A stretch of DNA of 64,000 nucleotides from RPQJ01 sp963706755 (GTDB lineage: Bacteria > Pseudomonadota > Gammaproteobacteria > Steroidobacterales > Steroidobacteraceae), in NCBI GenBank assembly GCA_963706755.1, contig CAVPNH010000014.1, positions 1 through 64,000 on the forward strand. Direction: 5' to 3'. Positions within the stretch are counted from its first letter, which is position 1. The number at the start of each line of letters is the position of its first letter. Positions 52,141 through 61,517 of this stretch are shown here, in pieces. The translations under genes were made by a program, and so were the position numbers. The notes under the pieces were generated by a model. That model saw only the letters and a list, made by a program, of their open reading frames with translations, was not told where the DNA came from and ran no database searches.

Positions 52141-52579
52141 GTCCGGCGGGTTCGACATCGACGAGGTCATGCGGCGCCTGCCGCACCGCTACCCCATGCT
52201 GCTCGTGGACCGGGTCCTCGAGTGCGTGTCCGGCGAGCGCATCGTCGCGCTCAAGAACGTCACGATAAACGAGGAGTTCTTCGTCGGCCACTTTCCGGGG
52301 CGCCCGGTGATGCCGGGCGTGCTGATCCTGGAGGCCATGGCGCAGACTGCGGGCATCCTCACCTTCGTGACTGCGGGGATCTACCCGGACGAGTCGGTCC
52401 GTTTCTACTTCGCGGGTATCGACAAGGCGCGCTTTCGCCGTCCGGTCGTTCCCGGCGACCAGGTGAAGTTCACGGCGGTGCTGGAGCGCAGGATCCGCAC
52501 CATCTGGAAGTACTCCATCACGGCGACCGTGGACGGCAGCGAGGTCGCCAGTGCCGAGATGATGGTCATGCCGGGCTGA
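52133..52579 (+). CDS. fabZ: 3-hydroxyacyl-[acyl-carrier-protein] dehydratase FabZ
   Basis: A hot-dog-fold dehydratase of fatty-acid elongation. 148 residues. RLPHRYPMLLVDRVLECVSG is the entry motif; catalytic His in FFVGHFPGRPVMPGVLILEA and Glu in the same segment; FYFAGIDKARFRRPVVPGDQ is typical. It competes with LpxA/LpxD for 3-hydroxyacyl-ACP, which explains the conserved cluster. The ATG at 52133 lies inside the lpxD end. Confidence 0.96.
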   Translation: MSESGGFDIDEVMRRLPHRYPMLLVDRVLECVSGERIVALKNVTINEEFFVGHFPGRPVMPGVLILEAMAQTAGILTFVTAGIYPDESVRFYFAGIDKARFRRPVVPGDQVKFTAVLERRIRTIWKYSITATVDGSEVASAEMMVMPG

Positions 52580-52610
52580 TCGCCGGCGATCGCGAGCAGT
52601 GGAGCGGGGA

Positions 52611-53390
52611 ATGACAGGTTCGATCCATCCGACCGCCGTGATCGCGGAGGACGCCGAGCTCGCGCCGGGCGTCGCGGTTGGCGCCTACGCCGTGATCGGC
52701 GCCGGCGTGTGCATCGGGCGTGGAACGATCGTCGGGCCGCACGTCGTCATCGAGGGGCCGACGCGCATCGGCGAGGACAACCGCATCTTCCAGTTCGCCT
52801 CGGTCGGTGCGGATCCGCAGGACCAGAAGTACGACGGCGAAATCACGCGTCTCGAGATCGGCGACCGCAACGTGATCCGCGAGTGCACCACGATCCACCG
52901 CGGCACCGTGCAGGACCGGGGCGTCACGCGCATCGGCTGCGACAACCTCTTCATGGCCTGCTCGCACGTCGCGCACGATTGCGTGGTGGGCAGCCACTGC
53001 GTGCTCGCGAACCATGCGACGCTCGCCGGCCACGTGCACCTCGACGACTGGGTCATCATGGGCGGGCTCTCCGGCATCCACCAGTTCGTACAGGTGGGCG
53101 TGCACGCGTTCATCGCCAACAATGCCGCCGTGACGCTCGATGTGCCGCCGTACGTCATGGCGGTCGGCCAGCCGGCCGGCGCGCACAGCATCAATGCGGA
53201 AGGCCTGAAGCGGCGCGGCTTCACCCCGGAGCAGGTCCGCAACATCCGCGCGGCCTTCCGGCTGCTGTACCGCTCGGGCCTCAAGCTTGCAGAGGCGTCC
53301 ACCCAGCTCGAGGCCCTGGCCCGGGAGCAGAAGGAACTCCGCGCGCTCGTGGATTTCATGCCGCGGGCCACGCGCGGCATCGTGCGCTGA
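52611..53390 (+). CDS. lpxA: UDP-N-acetylglucosamine acyltransferase LpxA
   Basis: The first acylation of lipid A synthesis. 259 residues from the ATG at 52611 (MTGSIHPTAVIAEDAELAPG), preferred over the GTG at 52599. Left-handed beta-helix hexapeptides, FASVGADPQDQKYDGEITRL, IRECTTIHRGTVQDRGVTRI and HVAHDCVVGSHCVLANHATL with the catalytic His, plus the LpxA-type C terminus LYRSGLKLAEASTQLEALAR. Thirty-one bases after fabZ. Confidence 0.96.
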   Translation: MTGSIHPTAVIAEDAELAPGVAVGAYAVIGAGVCIGRGTIVGPHVVIEGPTRIGEDNRIFQFASVGADPQDQKYDGEITRLEIGDRNVIRECTTIHRGTVQDRGVTRIGCDNLFMACSHVAHDCVVGSHCVLANHATLAGHVHLDDWVIMGGLSGIHQFVQVGVHAFIANNAAVTLDVPPYVMAVGQPAGAHSINAEGLKRRGFTPEQVRNIRAAFRLLYRSGLKLAEASTQLEALAREQKELRALVDFMPRATRGIVR

Positions 53391-53406
53391 GCAGGGCCGC
53401 CTGGAC

Positions 53407-54576
53407 GTGAGCGCTGCGGCACAGACGGGATCTTTCGGGCTCGTCGCCGGCGAAGCGTCCGGCGACAACCTCGGCGGCCCGCTGGTCGAGGCCCTCGCGG
53501 CCCGTGCCCCGGGCTCGCGGTTCTTCGGAATCGCCGGGCCGCGCATGGTGGCGGCCGGCTGCGAGGCCTGGTATGCGGCCGACGAACTCGCAGTCATGGG
53601 GCTCGCCGAAGTCCTGCGACACCTGCCGCGCCTGCTGCGCCTGCGGCGCGCGCTCGTGTCACGGCTCGCGGCGGCCGCCCCGGACGCTTACGTCGGCATC
53701 GACTCGCCGGAGTTCAACCTGCGCGTCGCGGCTGCGCTCAAGTCGCGCGGCATACCGGCCGTCCAGTACGTGAGCCCGCAGGTGTGGGCCTGGCGGCAGG
53801 GTCGGGTGCGGACGATCGGCAACGCCGTGGACCTCGTGCTCTGCCTGCTGCCCTTCGAGGTCGATTTCTACCGTGCCCACGGCGTGCGTGCCGAGTTCGT
53901 CGGACACCCGCTTGCCGACCGCATTCCGCTGGAGAGCGATCGGGCCGCCGCGCGGGCCGAGCTCGGCATGTCCGGCGGCGCGGTCGTCGCGGTCCTGCCC
54001 GGCAGCCGCCTGGGCGAGGTGAGCCGGCTTGGTCCGCCGTTCGCGGCGACGATCGCGTGGCTTGCGTCGCGCCGGCCAGACATCTCGTTTGTGGCGGCGA
54101 TGGCCAACGACGCGGCCCGGCGATCGTTCACGGGCGCTCTCGCGGCGCAAGCGCCAGGCGTGGACGTGCGGGTCGTCGATGGCCGGGCACAGGAGTGCAT
54201 GGCCGCCAGCGACGCCGTGCTGCTCGCGTCGGGTACGGCGACGCTGGAGGCGACGCTCGTGAAGCGCCCGATGGTGGTCGCCTACCGGGTCGCGCCGCTC
54301 ACGAACTGGCTGCTGCGCGGGCTGGGGCTCGTCAAGACGGAGTTCTTCTCGCAGCCGAACCTGCTTGCGGGACGGGCGCTGGTGCCGGAGTTCTTCCAGG
54401 CCCAGGTGCGAGCCGAGGTGCTGGGACCTGCCGTGCTCGGCCAGCTCGAGCGCCCGGACCTGCCGGCGCTCGCGGATGCCTTCGGCGCAATTCACCAGTC
54501 GCTGCGCCGGGACGCGAGTGCCCGCGCTGCCGAGGCAATCCTCGATCTCGTCGCGGGACGGCGCGGGCCGGCATGA
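53407..54576 (+). CDS. lpxB: Lipid-A-disaccharide synthase LpxB
   Basis: A GT-B glycosyltransferase that joins UDP-diacylglucosamine and lipid X. 389 residues. The GTG at 53407 gives MSAAAQTGSFGLVAGEASGD; the conserved start LVAGEASGDNLGG is followed by FFGIAGPRMVAAGCEAWY, YVGIDSPEFNLRVAAALKSR, VQYVSPQVWAWRQGRVRTI, FVGHPLADRIPL, AVLPGSRLGEVSRLGPPF and ASGTATLEATLVKRPMVVAY. The stop overlaps the rnhB ATG. Confidence 0.95.
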   Translation: MSAAAQTGSFGLVAGEASGDNLGGPLVEALAARAPGSRFFGIAGPRMVAAGCEAWYAADELAVMGLAEVLRHLPRLLRLRRALVSRLAAAAPDAYVGIDSPEFNLRVAAALKSRGIPAVQYVSPQVWAWRQGRVRTIGNAVDLVLCLLPFEVDFYRAHGVRAEFVGHPLADRIPLESDRAAARAELGMSGGAVVAVLPGSRLGEVSRLGPPFAATIAWLASRRPDISFVAAMANDAARRSFTGALAAQAPGVDVRVVDGRAQECMAASDAVLLASGTATLEATLVKRPMVVAYRVAPLTNWLLRGLGLVKTEFFSQPNLLAGRALVPEFFQAQVRAEVLGPAVLGQLERPDLPALADAFGAIHQSLRRDASARAAEAILDLVAGRRGPA

Positions 54577-55202
54577 GGGCCGTCCGGGACCCGTCGCAGG
54601 CGGGGTTCGACTGGCGCAGGCGCGGGCTCACCGCGGGCGTGGACGAGGCCGGCCGCGGGCCACTCGCCGGGCCCGTGGTCGCGGCGGCCGTGATCCTGGA
54701 TCCCTCGCGCCCGATCGAGGGGCTCGCCGACTCCAAGGTGCTCTCGCCCGCGCGGCGCGAGCAACTCGCCGTGGCGATCCGGGCCCGGAGCCTGTCCTTT
54801 GGACTGGGGTGGGCGGATGCCTGTGAAATCGACGCGCTCGACATCCTGCAGGCGACGCTGCTCGCGATGCGGCGCGCGCTGTTCGCGCTGCACCTGCCGC
54901 CATCGCACGTCGTGGTGGACGGCAACCGCTGCCCGGACCTGCGCGGGCTGCCCCTCGAGTGCACGGGCGAGGCGGTGGTGAAGGGTGACGCGACGGTCGC
55001 GAGCGTGAGCGCCGCGTCGGTCATCGCGAAGGTCACGCGCGACGCGTTCATGCGCGAGCTCGACGCCCGCTACCCGGGATACGGGCTCGCGGTGCACAAG
55101 GGCTACCCGACCGCGGAGCACGTCGCGGCGCTCCGCCGGCTCGGGCCATCGGCGGTGCACCGCCGGAGCTTCGCCCCGGTACAATCCTGCCTTCCCCGCT
55201 GA
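54573..55202 (+). CDS. rnhB: Ribonuclease HII
   Basis: Removes RNA from RNA-DNA hybrids and single misincorporated ribonucleotides. 209 residues. TAGVDEAGRGPLAGPVVAAA carries the catalytic DE pair; LADSKVLSPARREQLA, VVVDGNRCPDL (Asp) and AASVIAKVTRDAFM (Asp) complete the active site; HKGYPTAEHVAALRRLGPSA is the family signature. Overlaps lpxB (ATGA). A TACAAT at 55180-55185 within its end might help express dnaE. Confidence 0.95.
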   Translation: MRAVRDPSQAGFDWRRRGLTAGVDEAGRGPLAGPVVAAAVILDPSRPIEGLADSKVLSPARREQLAVAIRARSLSFGLGWADACEIDALDILQATLLAMRRALFALHLPPSHVVVDGNRCPDLRGLPLECTGEAVVKGDATVASVSAASVIAKVTRDAFMRELDARYPGYGLAVHKGYPTAEHVAALRRLGPSAVHRRSFAPVQSCLPR

Positions 55203-55213
55203 CGCGACCCGAC

Positions 55214-58200
55214 ATGGCACGTTTCGTCCACCTGCGCGTGCACACCGAGTATTCGCTCGTGGACGGCGTCGTGCGCATCGAGAGCGAGCGCAAGGACGGC
55301 AAGCTCCTGCGCGAGGGTCTCGCGGACGCCTGTGCGCGCCTGCGAATGCCGGCGGTCGCGCTGACGGACCAGGGCAACCTGTTCGCGCTCGTGAAGTTCT
55401 ATACGGCGGCGCAGGCCCGGGGGCTGAAGCCGCTGGTGGGCGTCGATGCGCTCCTCCACGAAGAGGGCGAACGCGCCGAGCCGAGCCGGCTGGTGCTGCT
55501 CTGCCAGGACGACCGCGGCTACCGCAACCTGACTCGCCTGGTCACGCGCTCGTATCTCGAGGGCCAGGGCCGGCACGGGCCGACCCTGCGCCGCGAGTGG
55601 CTGGACGCCGCTACCACCGCGGGGCTCATCGCGCTCTCGGGCGGCCGCGAGGGCGACGTCGGTCGCGCGCTGCTCGCGGGCCGCGAGCCCGACGCGCGCT
55701 CGGCGCTCGAGGCCTGGCTCGCGCTCTTCGGGGACCGCTACTACCTCGAGCTGCAGCGCACCGGGCGGCCGGGCGAGGAGGAGTGCATCGCCGGGTCGCT
55801 CGCGCTCGCGGTGGCGCAGGGCGTGCCCGTCGTCGCGACCAACGACGTTCGGTTCCTCGCGCGCGACGACTTCGAGGCGCACGAGGCGCGTGTCTGCATC
55901 CACGACGGCGCGCTGCTCGCCGACGCTTCCCGCCCGCGGCGCTACAGCGAGGAGCAGTACCTGCGCTCGCCCGAGGAGATGGAGAAGCTCTTCGCCGACA
56001 TCCCCGAGGCCATCGAGAATTCGGTGGAGATCGCCAAGCGGCTGAATCTCGAGATGCGCCTCGGCCAGGCCTCGCTGCCCGCGTACCCGGTGCCGGCCGG
56101 GCAGACCACGGAGGAGTTCCTGCGCGAGGAGTCGCGCAAGGGGCTCGCGGCGCGGCTCGCGGCACCGGCGATGATGCAGCCCACGGACAAGAAGGGGCCT
56201 GCGATCCTGCGCGAGGCCTACGATGCCCGGCTCGCGACCGAGCTCGACGTCATCTGCCAGATGGGCTTCGCCGGCTACTTCCTCATCGTCGCGGACTTCA
56301 TCCGCTGGGCGCGCGGGAACGGCGTCCCCGTAGGCCCTGGCCGCGGTTCCGGGGCTGGCTCGCTCGTCGCCTGGGTGCTCGGCATCACCGACCTCGACCC
56401 GCTGCGCCACGACCTGCTGTTCGAGCGCTTCCTCAATCCCGAGCGCGTGTCCATGCCGGACTTCGACGTGGACTTCTGCATGGAGGGCCGCGATCGCGTC
56501 ATCGAGTACGTGGCGGACCGCTACGGGCGCGACCGCGTGTCGCAGATCATCACCTACGGCACCATGGCCGCGAAGGCCGTGGTGCGCGACGTGGCGCGCG
56601 TGCTGGGCCTCTCCTACGGGCTCGCCGACAGCATCGCGAAGCTGATCCCCTTCGAGCTCGGCATCACGCTCGACGACGCGCTCGAGAAGGAGGAGGAACT
56701 CCGCAGGCGCTACAAGTCAGAGGACGAGGTGCGCGAGGTGATCGACCTCGCCCGCTCGCTCGAAGGCCTGGTGCGGAATGCCGGCACCCACGCCGGCGGG
56801 GTCGTGATCGCGCCGTCGGTGCTCACCGATTTCGCTCCGCTCTACCGCGAAGAGGGCGGCACGACCGTCGTCACGCAATTCGACAAGGACGACGTCGAGG
56901 CCGCGGGCCTGGTCAAGTTCGACTTCCTCGGCCTGCGGACGCTCACGATCATCGACTGGGCCGTGCGGACCATCAACGCCGGGCGCGCCGCCGCGGGCGA
57001 GCCTCCGCTCGACATGTCGACGCTGCCGATGGAAGACCCGGCGACCTATGCGCTCCTCAAGCGCTGCGAGACGACCGCGGTGTTCCAGCTCGAATCGCGC
57101 GGCATGAAGGACCTGATCCGGCGCCTGCAGCCGGACTGCTTCGACGAGATCGTGGCGCTGGTGGCGCTGTTCCGGCCCGGTCCCTTGCAGTCGGGCATGG
57201 TCGAGGACTTCATCAACCGCAAGCACGGTCGCATCGCCGGTGCCATCGACTACCTGCACCCCGACCTGAAGCCGCTGCTGCAGCCGACCTACGGCGTCAT
57301 CCTGTACCAGGAACAGGTCATGCAGATCGCGCAGGTGCTGGCCGGCTACACGCTCGGCGGAGCGGATCTCCTGCGCCGCGCGATGGGCAAGAAGAAGCCC
57401 GAGGAGATGGCGAAGCAGCGCTCCATCTTCGTCGAGGGCGCGGTGGCGCGCGGCGTGCAGGAGGCGAACGCCGCGCACATCTTCGACCTGATGGAAAAAT
57501 TCGCGGGCTACGGCTTCAACAAGTCGCACTCCGCGGCCTACGCCGTGCTGTCCTACCAGACGGCGTGGTTGAAGGCGCATTACCCGGCCGCATTCATGGC
57601 CGCGGTGCTGTCTTCGGACATGGACAAGACCGACAAGGTCGTCACGATCATCGACGAGTGCAACCGCATGGCGCTCGCGGTCGAGCCGCCCGACGTGAAC
57701 GAGTCGCAGTACATGTTCACGGTTTCCGGACCGAAGGCGATCCGCTACGGGTTGGGCGCCATCAAGGGCGTGGGGCAGGCAGCGGTGGAGAACATGCTCG
57801 CCGAGCGCGCCGCCGGGGGGCGATTCCTCGATTTGCGGGACCTGTGCCGTCGCCTGGATCTCAACCGCGTCAACCGCCGCGTGCTCGAGGCCCTGGTGCG
57901 TTCCGGTGCGCTCGACTCGCTGGGCGAGAACCGTGCCACGCTGATGCACCAGCTGCCCGGGGCCATGCAGGCGGCCGACCAGACTTCGCGCGCCAGGGCG
58001 GCCGGGCAGAACGACCTCTTCGGGCTCGCGGAGCCGGTGCCGTCCGCGGCTGACGCGGGAGGCGAGTCGCGCGAGAAGCTGCCGGACTGGAGCGAGGCCG
58101 TGCGGCTCGCAGGCGAGCGCGACACGCTCGGTCTCTACCTCACCGGCCACCCGATCACCGAGTACGAGCGGGAGTTGAAGCCGATCACGAGCGGCCGGAT

Positions 58201-58780
58201 CGCGGACGTCGGCGGCGCGCGCCCGGTCGGCGCGAACGAGGGCGGCTGGCGCGGGCCCGGCCGGAACGTGACCGTGGCGGGCCTCGTGCTCGAGGTCCGC
58301 AAGCGCGGCGGCCGCACCAGCTTCGTGCTCGACGACCGCAGCGGGCGTCTCGAGGTGACGATGTTCGAGGACGTCTACCAGCAGTTCCGCGCGCTGGTCG
58401 CGAAGGACGCGATCCTCGTGGTCGATGGCAGCCTGCGCTGGGACGACTTCATTGAGGACTGGCGCGTCGGAGCGAAGCGGATCCTGGACATCGACCAGGC
58501 GCGGGAACAGTACGCGCGCCGCGTCGTCCTGCGCTGGCCGCGCGGCGAGCGGGCGGCGGACGGGCGCAGGCTGGTGACCGAGATCGAGCAGGCCCTGCGG
58601 CCGAGCCGCGGCGGCCGCTGCTCCGTGTCCATCCGTTACTCGCGCAGCGACGCGGCAGCGCTCGTCAATTTCGGCGAGGAGTGGACCGTTCGCCCCTCGC
58701 GCGAACTGGTGGAGCGGCTCGGGCAGATCGTCGGGCGCGACGGCGTCGAGATCGTGTACGCGCCGAGGGCCGAAGGATAG
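55214..58780 (+). CDS. dnaE: DNA polymerase III alpha subunit
   Basis: The replicative polymerase, 1188 residues. PHP domain at the N terminus (FVHLRVHTEYSLVDGVVRIE), palm with catalytic Asp residues in SMPDFDVDFCMEGRDRVIEY and LVKFDFLGLRTLTIIDWAVR, fingers (ILYQEQVMQIAQVLAGYTLG, FAGYGFNKSHSAAYAVLSYQ), tandem HhH (IKGVGQAAVENML), and a C-terminal OB fold (VTVAGLVLEVRKRGGRTSFV). The usual E. coli-type DnaE1 by length. Eleven bases after rnhB, and free of frameshifts. Confidence 0.97.
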   Translation: MARFVHLRVHTEYSLVDGVVRIESERKDGKLLREGLADACARLRMPAVALTDQGNLFALVKFYTAAQARGLKPLVGVDALLHEEGERAEPSRLVLLCQDDRGYRNLTRLVTRSYLEGQGRHGPTLRREWLDAATTAGLIALSGGREGDVGRALLAGREPDARSALEAWLALFGDRYYLELQRTGRPGEEECIAGSLALAVAQGVPVVATNDVRFLARDDFEAHEARVCIHDGALLADASRPRRYSEEQYLRSPEEMEKLFADIPEAIENSVEIAKRLNLEMRLGQASLPAYPVPAGQTTEEFLREESRKGLAARLAAPAMMQPTDKKGPAILREAYDARLATELDVICQMGFAGYFLIVADFIRWARGNGVPVGPGRGSGAGSLVAWVLGITDLDPLRHDLLFERFLNPERVSMPDFDVDFCMEGRDRVIEYVADRYGRDRVSQIITYGTMAAKAVVRDVARVLGLSYGLADSIAKLIPFELGITLDDALEKEEELRRRYKSEDEVREVIDLARSLEGLVRNAGTHAGGVVIAPSVLTDFAPLYREEGGTTVVTQFDKDDVEAAGLVKFDFLGLRTLTIIDWAVRTINAGRAAAGEPPLDMSTLPMEDPATYALLKRCETTAVFQLESRGMKDLIRRLQPDCFDEIVALVALFRPGPLQSGMVEDFINRKHGRIAGAIDYLHPDLKPLLQPTYGVILYQEQVMQIAQVLAGYTLGGADLLRRAMGKKKPEEMAKQRSIFVEGAVARGVQEANAAHIFDLMEKFAGYGFNKSHSAAYAVLSYQTAWLKAHYPAAFMAAVLSSDMDKTDKVVTIIDECNRMALAVEPPDVNESQYMFTVSGPKAIRYGLGAIKGVGQAAVENMLAERAAGGRFLDLRDLCRRLDLNRVNRRVLEALVRSGALDSLGENRATLMHQLPGAMQAADQTSRARAAGQNDLFGLAEPVPSAADAGGESREKLPDWSEAVRLAGERDTLGLYLTGHPITEYERELKPITSGRIADVGGARPVGANEGGWRGPGRNVTVAGLVLEVRKRGGRTSFVLDDRSGRLEVTMFEDVYQQFRALVAKDAILVVDGSLRWDDFIEDWRVGAKRILDIDQAREQYARRVVLRWPRGERAADGRRLVTEIEQALRPSRGGRCSVSIRYSRSDAAALVNFGEEWTVRPSRELVERLGQIVGRDGVEIVYAPRAEG

Positions 58781-58795
58781 CGGTCGACGCGGCTC

Positions 58796-58978
58796 GTGCC
58801 GGGCTGGGTTCCGCCTCGGCCGGGACGGCGTGAATCCATCCCTGGAGCCTTCACGCGTGACGAGCCGTGCCTGGCTGGGTAGCACCTCAGCCGGGCGTCG
58901 CGCGGCAGGACGCCGCGCGCGAGCCTCCAGGGACGGATTCACGGCGTCCCGGCTGAGGTGCTACCCAGCCAGGCACGG
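58796..58978. repeat. Long hairpin element, copy B, with a truncated inverted copy
   Basis: Perfect 31-bp arms (58865-58895 and 58948-58978) enclose 52 bases: a 7-bp hairpin GCGCGGC-AGGAC-GCCGCGC (58900-58918), then a core with GAGCCTCCAGGGACGG and ATTCACGGCGT (58921-58947). Just upstream, 58796-58824 is a degenerate copy of the left arm (24 of 29 bases) and 58825-58849 carries the core in inverse complement. Two tandem CGCCGCGCCA decamers follow (58981-59000). The block fills most of the 279-base dnaE-accA gap. No promoter for accA is obvious in it. Confidence 0.9.
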
Positions 58979-59059
58979 CGCGCCGCGCCACGCCGCGCCA
59001 CGCATGTCCGTCGGGGTCACTTTTGACCCAGCCCGCACGCTGCGGCATCCTGCATCCCC

Positions 59060-60022
59060 ATGCCACTCAGCTTCCTGGAATTCGAGCAGCCCATCGCCGA
59101 GCTCGAGGCGAAGATCGACGAGCTCCGCTTCGTCTCCTCGGACGCCGAGGTCAACGTCGGCGAGGAGATCGCGCGCCTCCGCGCCAGGAGCCGCGCGCTC
59201 ACGACCAGCATCTTTGCGGGCCTGACGCCCTGGCAGGTCGCGCAACTCGCGCGCCACCCGCAGCGCCCGTACACGCTGGACTATGCGGCTACGATCTTCG
59301 AGGAATTCCAGGAGGTCCACGGCGACCGCATGTACTCGGACGACCAGGCGATCGTCGGTGGGCTGGCCCGGCTCGGCGGGCGCCCGATCATGCTGATCGG
59401 CCACCAGAAGGGCCGCGATACCAAGGAGCGCGTGCGCCGCAATTACGGCATGCCGAAGCCCGAGGGCTACCGCAAGGCGCTACGGCTCATGAAGCTCGCC
59501 GAGCGCTTCAGGCTGCCGGTCGTCACGCTGGTGGACACGCCGGGTGCCTACCCGGGCATCGGGTCCGAGGAGCGCAACCAGAGCGAGGCCATCGCGCGCA
59601 ACCTGTTCGAGATGGCGCGCCTGCGCGTCCCGGTGATCACGGCCGTGATCGGCGAGGGTGGCTCGGGCGGGGCGCTGGCCATCGGCGTGTGCGACCGTCT
59701 CATCATGCTCCAATACAGCGTGTATTCGGTCATCTCGCCGGAGGGCTGCGCCTCCATCCTGTGGAAGAGCGCGGACAAGAAAGAGCTGGCGGCCGAGGCG
59801 ATGGGAATCACGGCGGACCGGCTCTCGAAGCTCGGTCTCGTGGACGAGGTGCTGAAGGAGCCGCCCGGTGGCGCCCACCGCGACCCCCAGGCGATGGCGG
59901 ACTCGCTGCAGGAGGCCCTGCTGCGGCACCTCGGCGAAGTCGCTGCGTGGCCCGAAGAGGAACTCGTTACACGGCGGTACGCCCGGCTGCGGGCACAGGG
60001 CGTGTACTACAGCGCGGCCTGA
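59060..60022 (+). CDS. accA: Acetyl-CoA carboxylase carboxyltransferase subunit alpha
   Basis: With AccD, transfers CO2 from biotin to acetyl-CoA to give malonyl-CoA. 320 residues from the ATG at 59060 (MPLSFLEFEQPIAELEAKID). LTPWQVAQLARHPQRPYTLD, FQEVHGDRMYSDDQAIVGGL, GHQKGRDTKERVRRNYGMPK, VVTLVDTPGAYPGIGSEERN and IGEGGSGGALAIGVCDRLIM are AccA signatures. Usual length. tilS follows after four bases. Confidence 0.97.
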   Translation: MPLSFLEFEQPIAELEAKIDELRFVSSDAEVNVGEEIARLRARSRALTTSIFAGLTPWQVAQLARHPQRPYTLDYAATIFEEFQEVHGDRMYSDDQAIVGGLARLGGRPIMLIGHQKGRDTKERVRRNYGMPKPEGYRKALRLMKLAERFRLPVVTLVDTPGAYPGIGSEERNQSEAIARNLFEMARLRVPVITAVIGEGGSGGALAIGVCDRLIMLQYSVYSVISPEGCASILWKSADKKELAAEAMGITADRLSKLGLVDEVLKEPPGGAHRDPQAMADSLQEALLRHLGEVAAWPEEELVTRRYARLRAQGVYYSAA

Positions 60023-60026
60023 GCCT

Positions 60027-61427
60027 GTGGCCTTCTCGCCCGGGCGACTGTCGGCGGTACTCGAGGAGTGCCTCTCGACGCTCGATCCGCCCGTATCGGG
60101 CTGCTGCGTCGCGCTCTCCGGCGGCCTCGACTCGACCGTGCTTCTCGCTGCGCTCGTCGCAGCCCGCGCCGCGCGCAGCCTACCGCCGCTCCGCGCCATT
60201 CACGTCGATCACGGTCTTCACTCGGACTCCGCACACTGGGCCGGGTGCTGTGCGGCACAGGCTGCCGCACTCGGCGTGCCGCTCGAGCAGGTGAACGTCG
60301 ACGCGCGTGCCGGGCGCGGCGAGAGTCCCGAGGCCGCAGCGCGAGCCGCAAGGTACGCGGCATTCGCGGAGCGCATGGTCCCCGGCGAGTTGCTGCTCAC
60401 TGCCCACCACGCGGACGACCAGCTCGAGTCCATCCTGCTGCAGTGGCTCCGGGGCGGCGGCGTGCGCGCGGTGGCGGGCATGCCGGCAGTCGCCAGGTTC
60501 GCGCGCGGCTGGCATGCGCGCCCGCTGCTCGGTTTCACGCGCGACGAGCTGCAGGACTGGGCGGACAGTGAGCACCTGCAGTGGCTCGCAGACCCTTCCA
60601 ATCTCGATCCGCGCTTCGACCGCAACTACCTGCGGCTCGAGGTGCTGCCGGCGATCCGCAGGCGCTGGCCCGCGGCGGCGCGGACGGTGGGGCGTGTCGC
60701 CGGGCATGCGGTGGAGATGCTGCGAATGGAGGCGGAGATCGCCCGGGCGGACCTCGCGCTGGCCGCGGACGGCCGGACACTGTCGCTCGAGCGGCTGGGC
60801 CTGCTTCCGGAGGCACGCCAGCGCTGGGTCTTCCGCGCCTGGCTGCGCGCGCTCGGTCTCCCGGTGCCCGCGGTCGCGACGCTGGCCGCGGCGATGCGCG
60901 ACGTGGCCGTGGCCGCGGGCGATCGCGTGCCCTGCACGAACTGGCCGGGCGCGCGCCTGTATCGCTACCGAGGCCGGCTGTACGCGGAGGCCGAGGCGAG
61001 TTGCAGGGCGACGGTGCCGGAAGGCGAGTGGACGCCGGGTACGCGCTTTGCGATGGGAGAACTCGGGGTCATGGAGCTCGTGCCCGGAACGGGTGTGGGC
61101 CTGAGCCGGGCGCGGTTGCCTGCCGTCATCCAGGTCAGCGCACGCGCGGCCGGTGAGGAGTTCAGGCCCGCGGGCTCGCCGCACCGTCGCCCGCTGCGGA
61201 AGCTGCTGCAGGAGCGCGGCGTACTGCCGTGGCGCCGGGGGCAGGTCCCGTTCCTGCGGGCGGGCGGCGAACTCATCGCGGCCGGCGACCTCGCGTACGG
61301 CGCCGGCCATGCCGCAGCGCCCGGCGAGCCATCGTGGATGGTCGCCTGGCACGGCCGCCCGCAGTTCACCGAGAACGAGGCCAGGGAAGTCAAGCTCGAC
61401 GCACTCGACTTCGACGTCGAGGCCTGA
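60027..61427 (+). CDS. tilS: tRNA(Ile)-lysidine synthase
   Basis: Converts C34 of the CAU tRNA-Ile to lysidine so that it reads AUA. About 466 residues from a GTG at 60027. PP-loop VALSGGLDSTVLLAALV, IHVDHGLHSDSAHWAGCCAA, TAHHADDQLESILLQWLRGG and WADDPSN-like WLADPSNLDPRFDRNYLRLE are diagnostic. The C-terminal domain (about residues 370-440; GSPHRRPLRKLLQERGVLPW) is the TilS tRNA-binding region. The accA-tilS order matches other gammaproteobacteria. Confidence 0.95.
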   Translation: MAFSPGRLSAVLEECLSTLDPPVSGCCVALSGGLDSTVLLAALVAARAARSLPPLRAIHVDHGLHSDSAHWAGCCAAQAAALGVPLEQVNVDARAGRGESPEAAARAARYAAFAERMVPGELLLTAHHADDQLESILLQWLRGGGVRAVAGMPAVARFARGWHARPLLGFTRDELQDWADSEHLQWLADPSNLDPRFDRNYLRLEVLPAIRRRWPAAARTVGRVAGHAVEMLRMEAEIARADLALAADGRTLSLERLGLLPEARQRWVFRAWLRALGLPVPAVATLAAAMRDVAVAAGDRVPCTNWPGARLYRYRGRLYAEAEASCRATVPEGEWTPGTRFAMGELGVMELVPGTGVGLSRARLPAVIQVSARAAGEEFRPAGSPHRRPLRKLLQERGVLPWRRGQVPFLRAGGELIAAGDLAYGAGHAAAPGEPSWMVAWHGRPQFTENEAREVKLDALDFDVEA

Positions 61428-61517
61428 GCGCGGCCGGGTTCCCGGTTGCGGTGGCTGGCAGGGGGCCATTCCGATAGACTGCTCTCCCGTCGTGATTCTC
61501 CAGCGACGGTGACCCCA

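Noticed and set aside
55180..55185. Dedicated dnaE promoter (TACAAT)
   Set aside because: No -35 partner and located inside rnhB; only a weak possibility, mentioned under rnhB.
56717..58942. Minus-strand open frame of 741 codons opposite dnaE
   Set aside because: Shadow of dnaE; low-complexity Arg/Val/His-rich translation with no domain.
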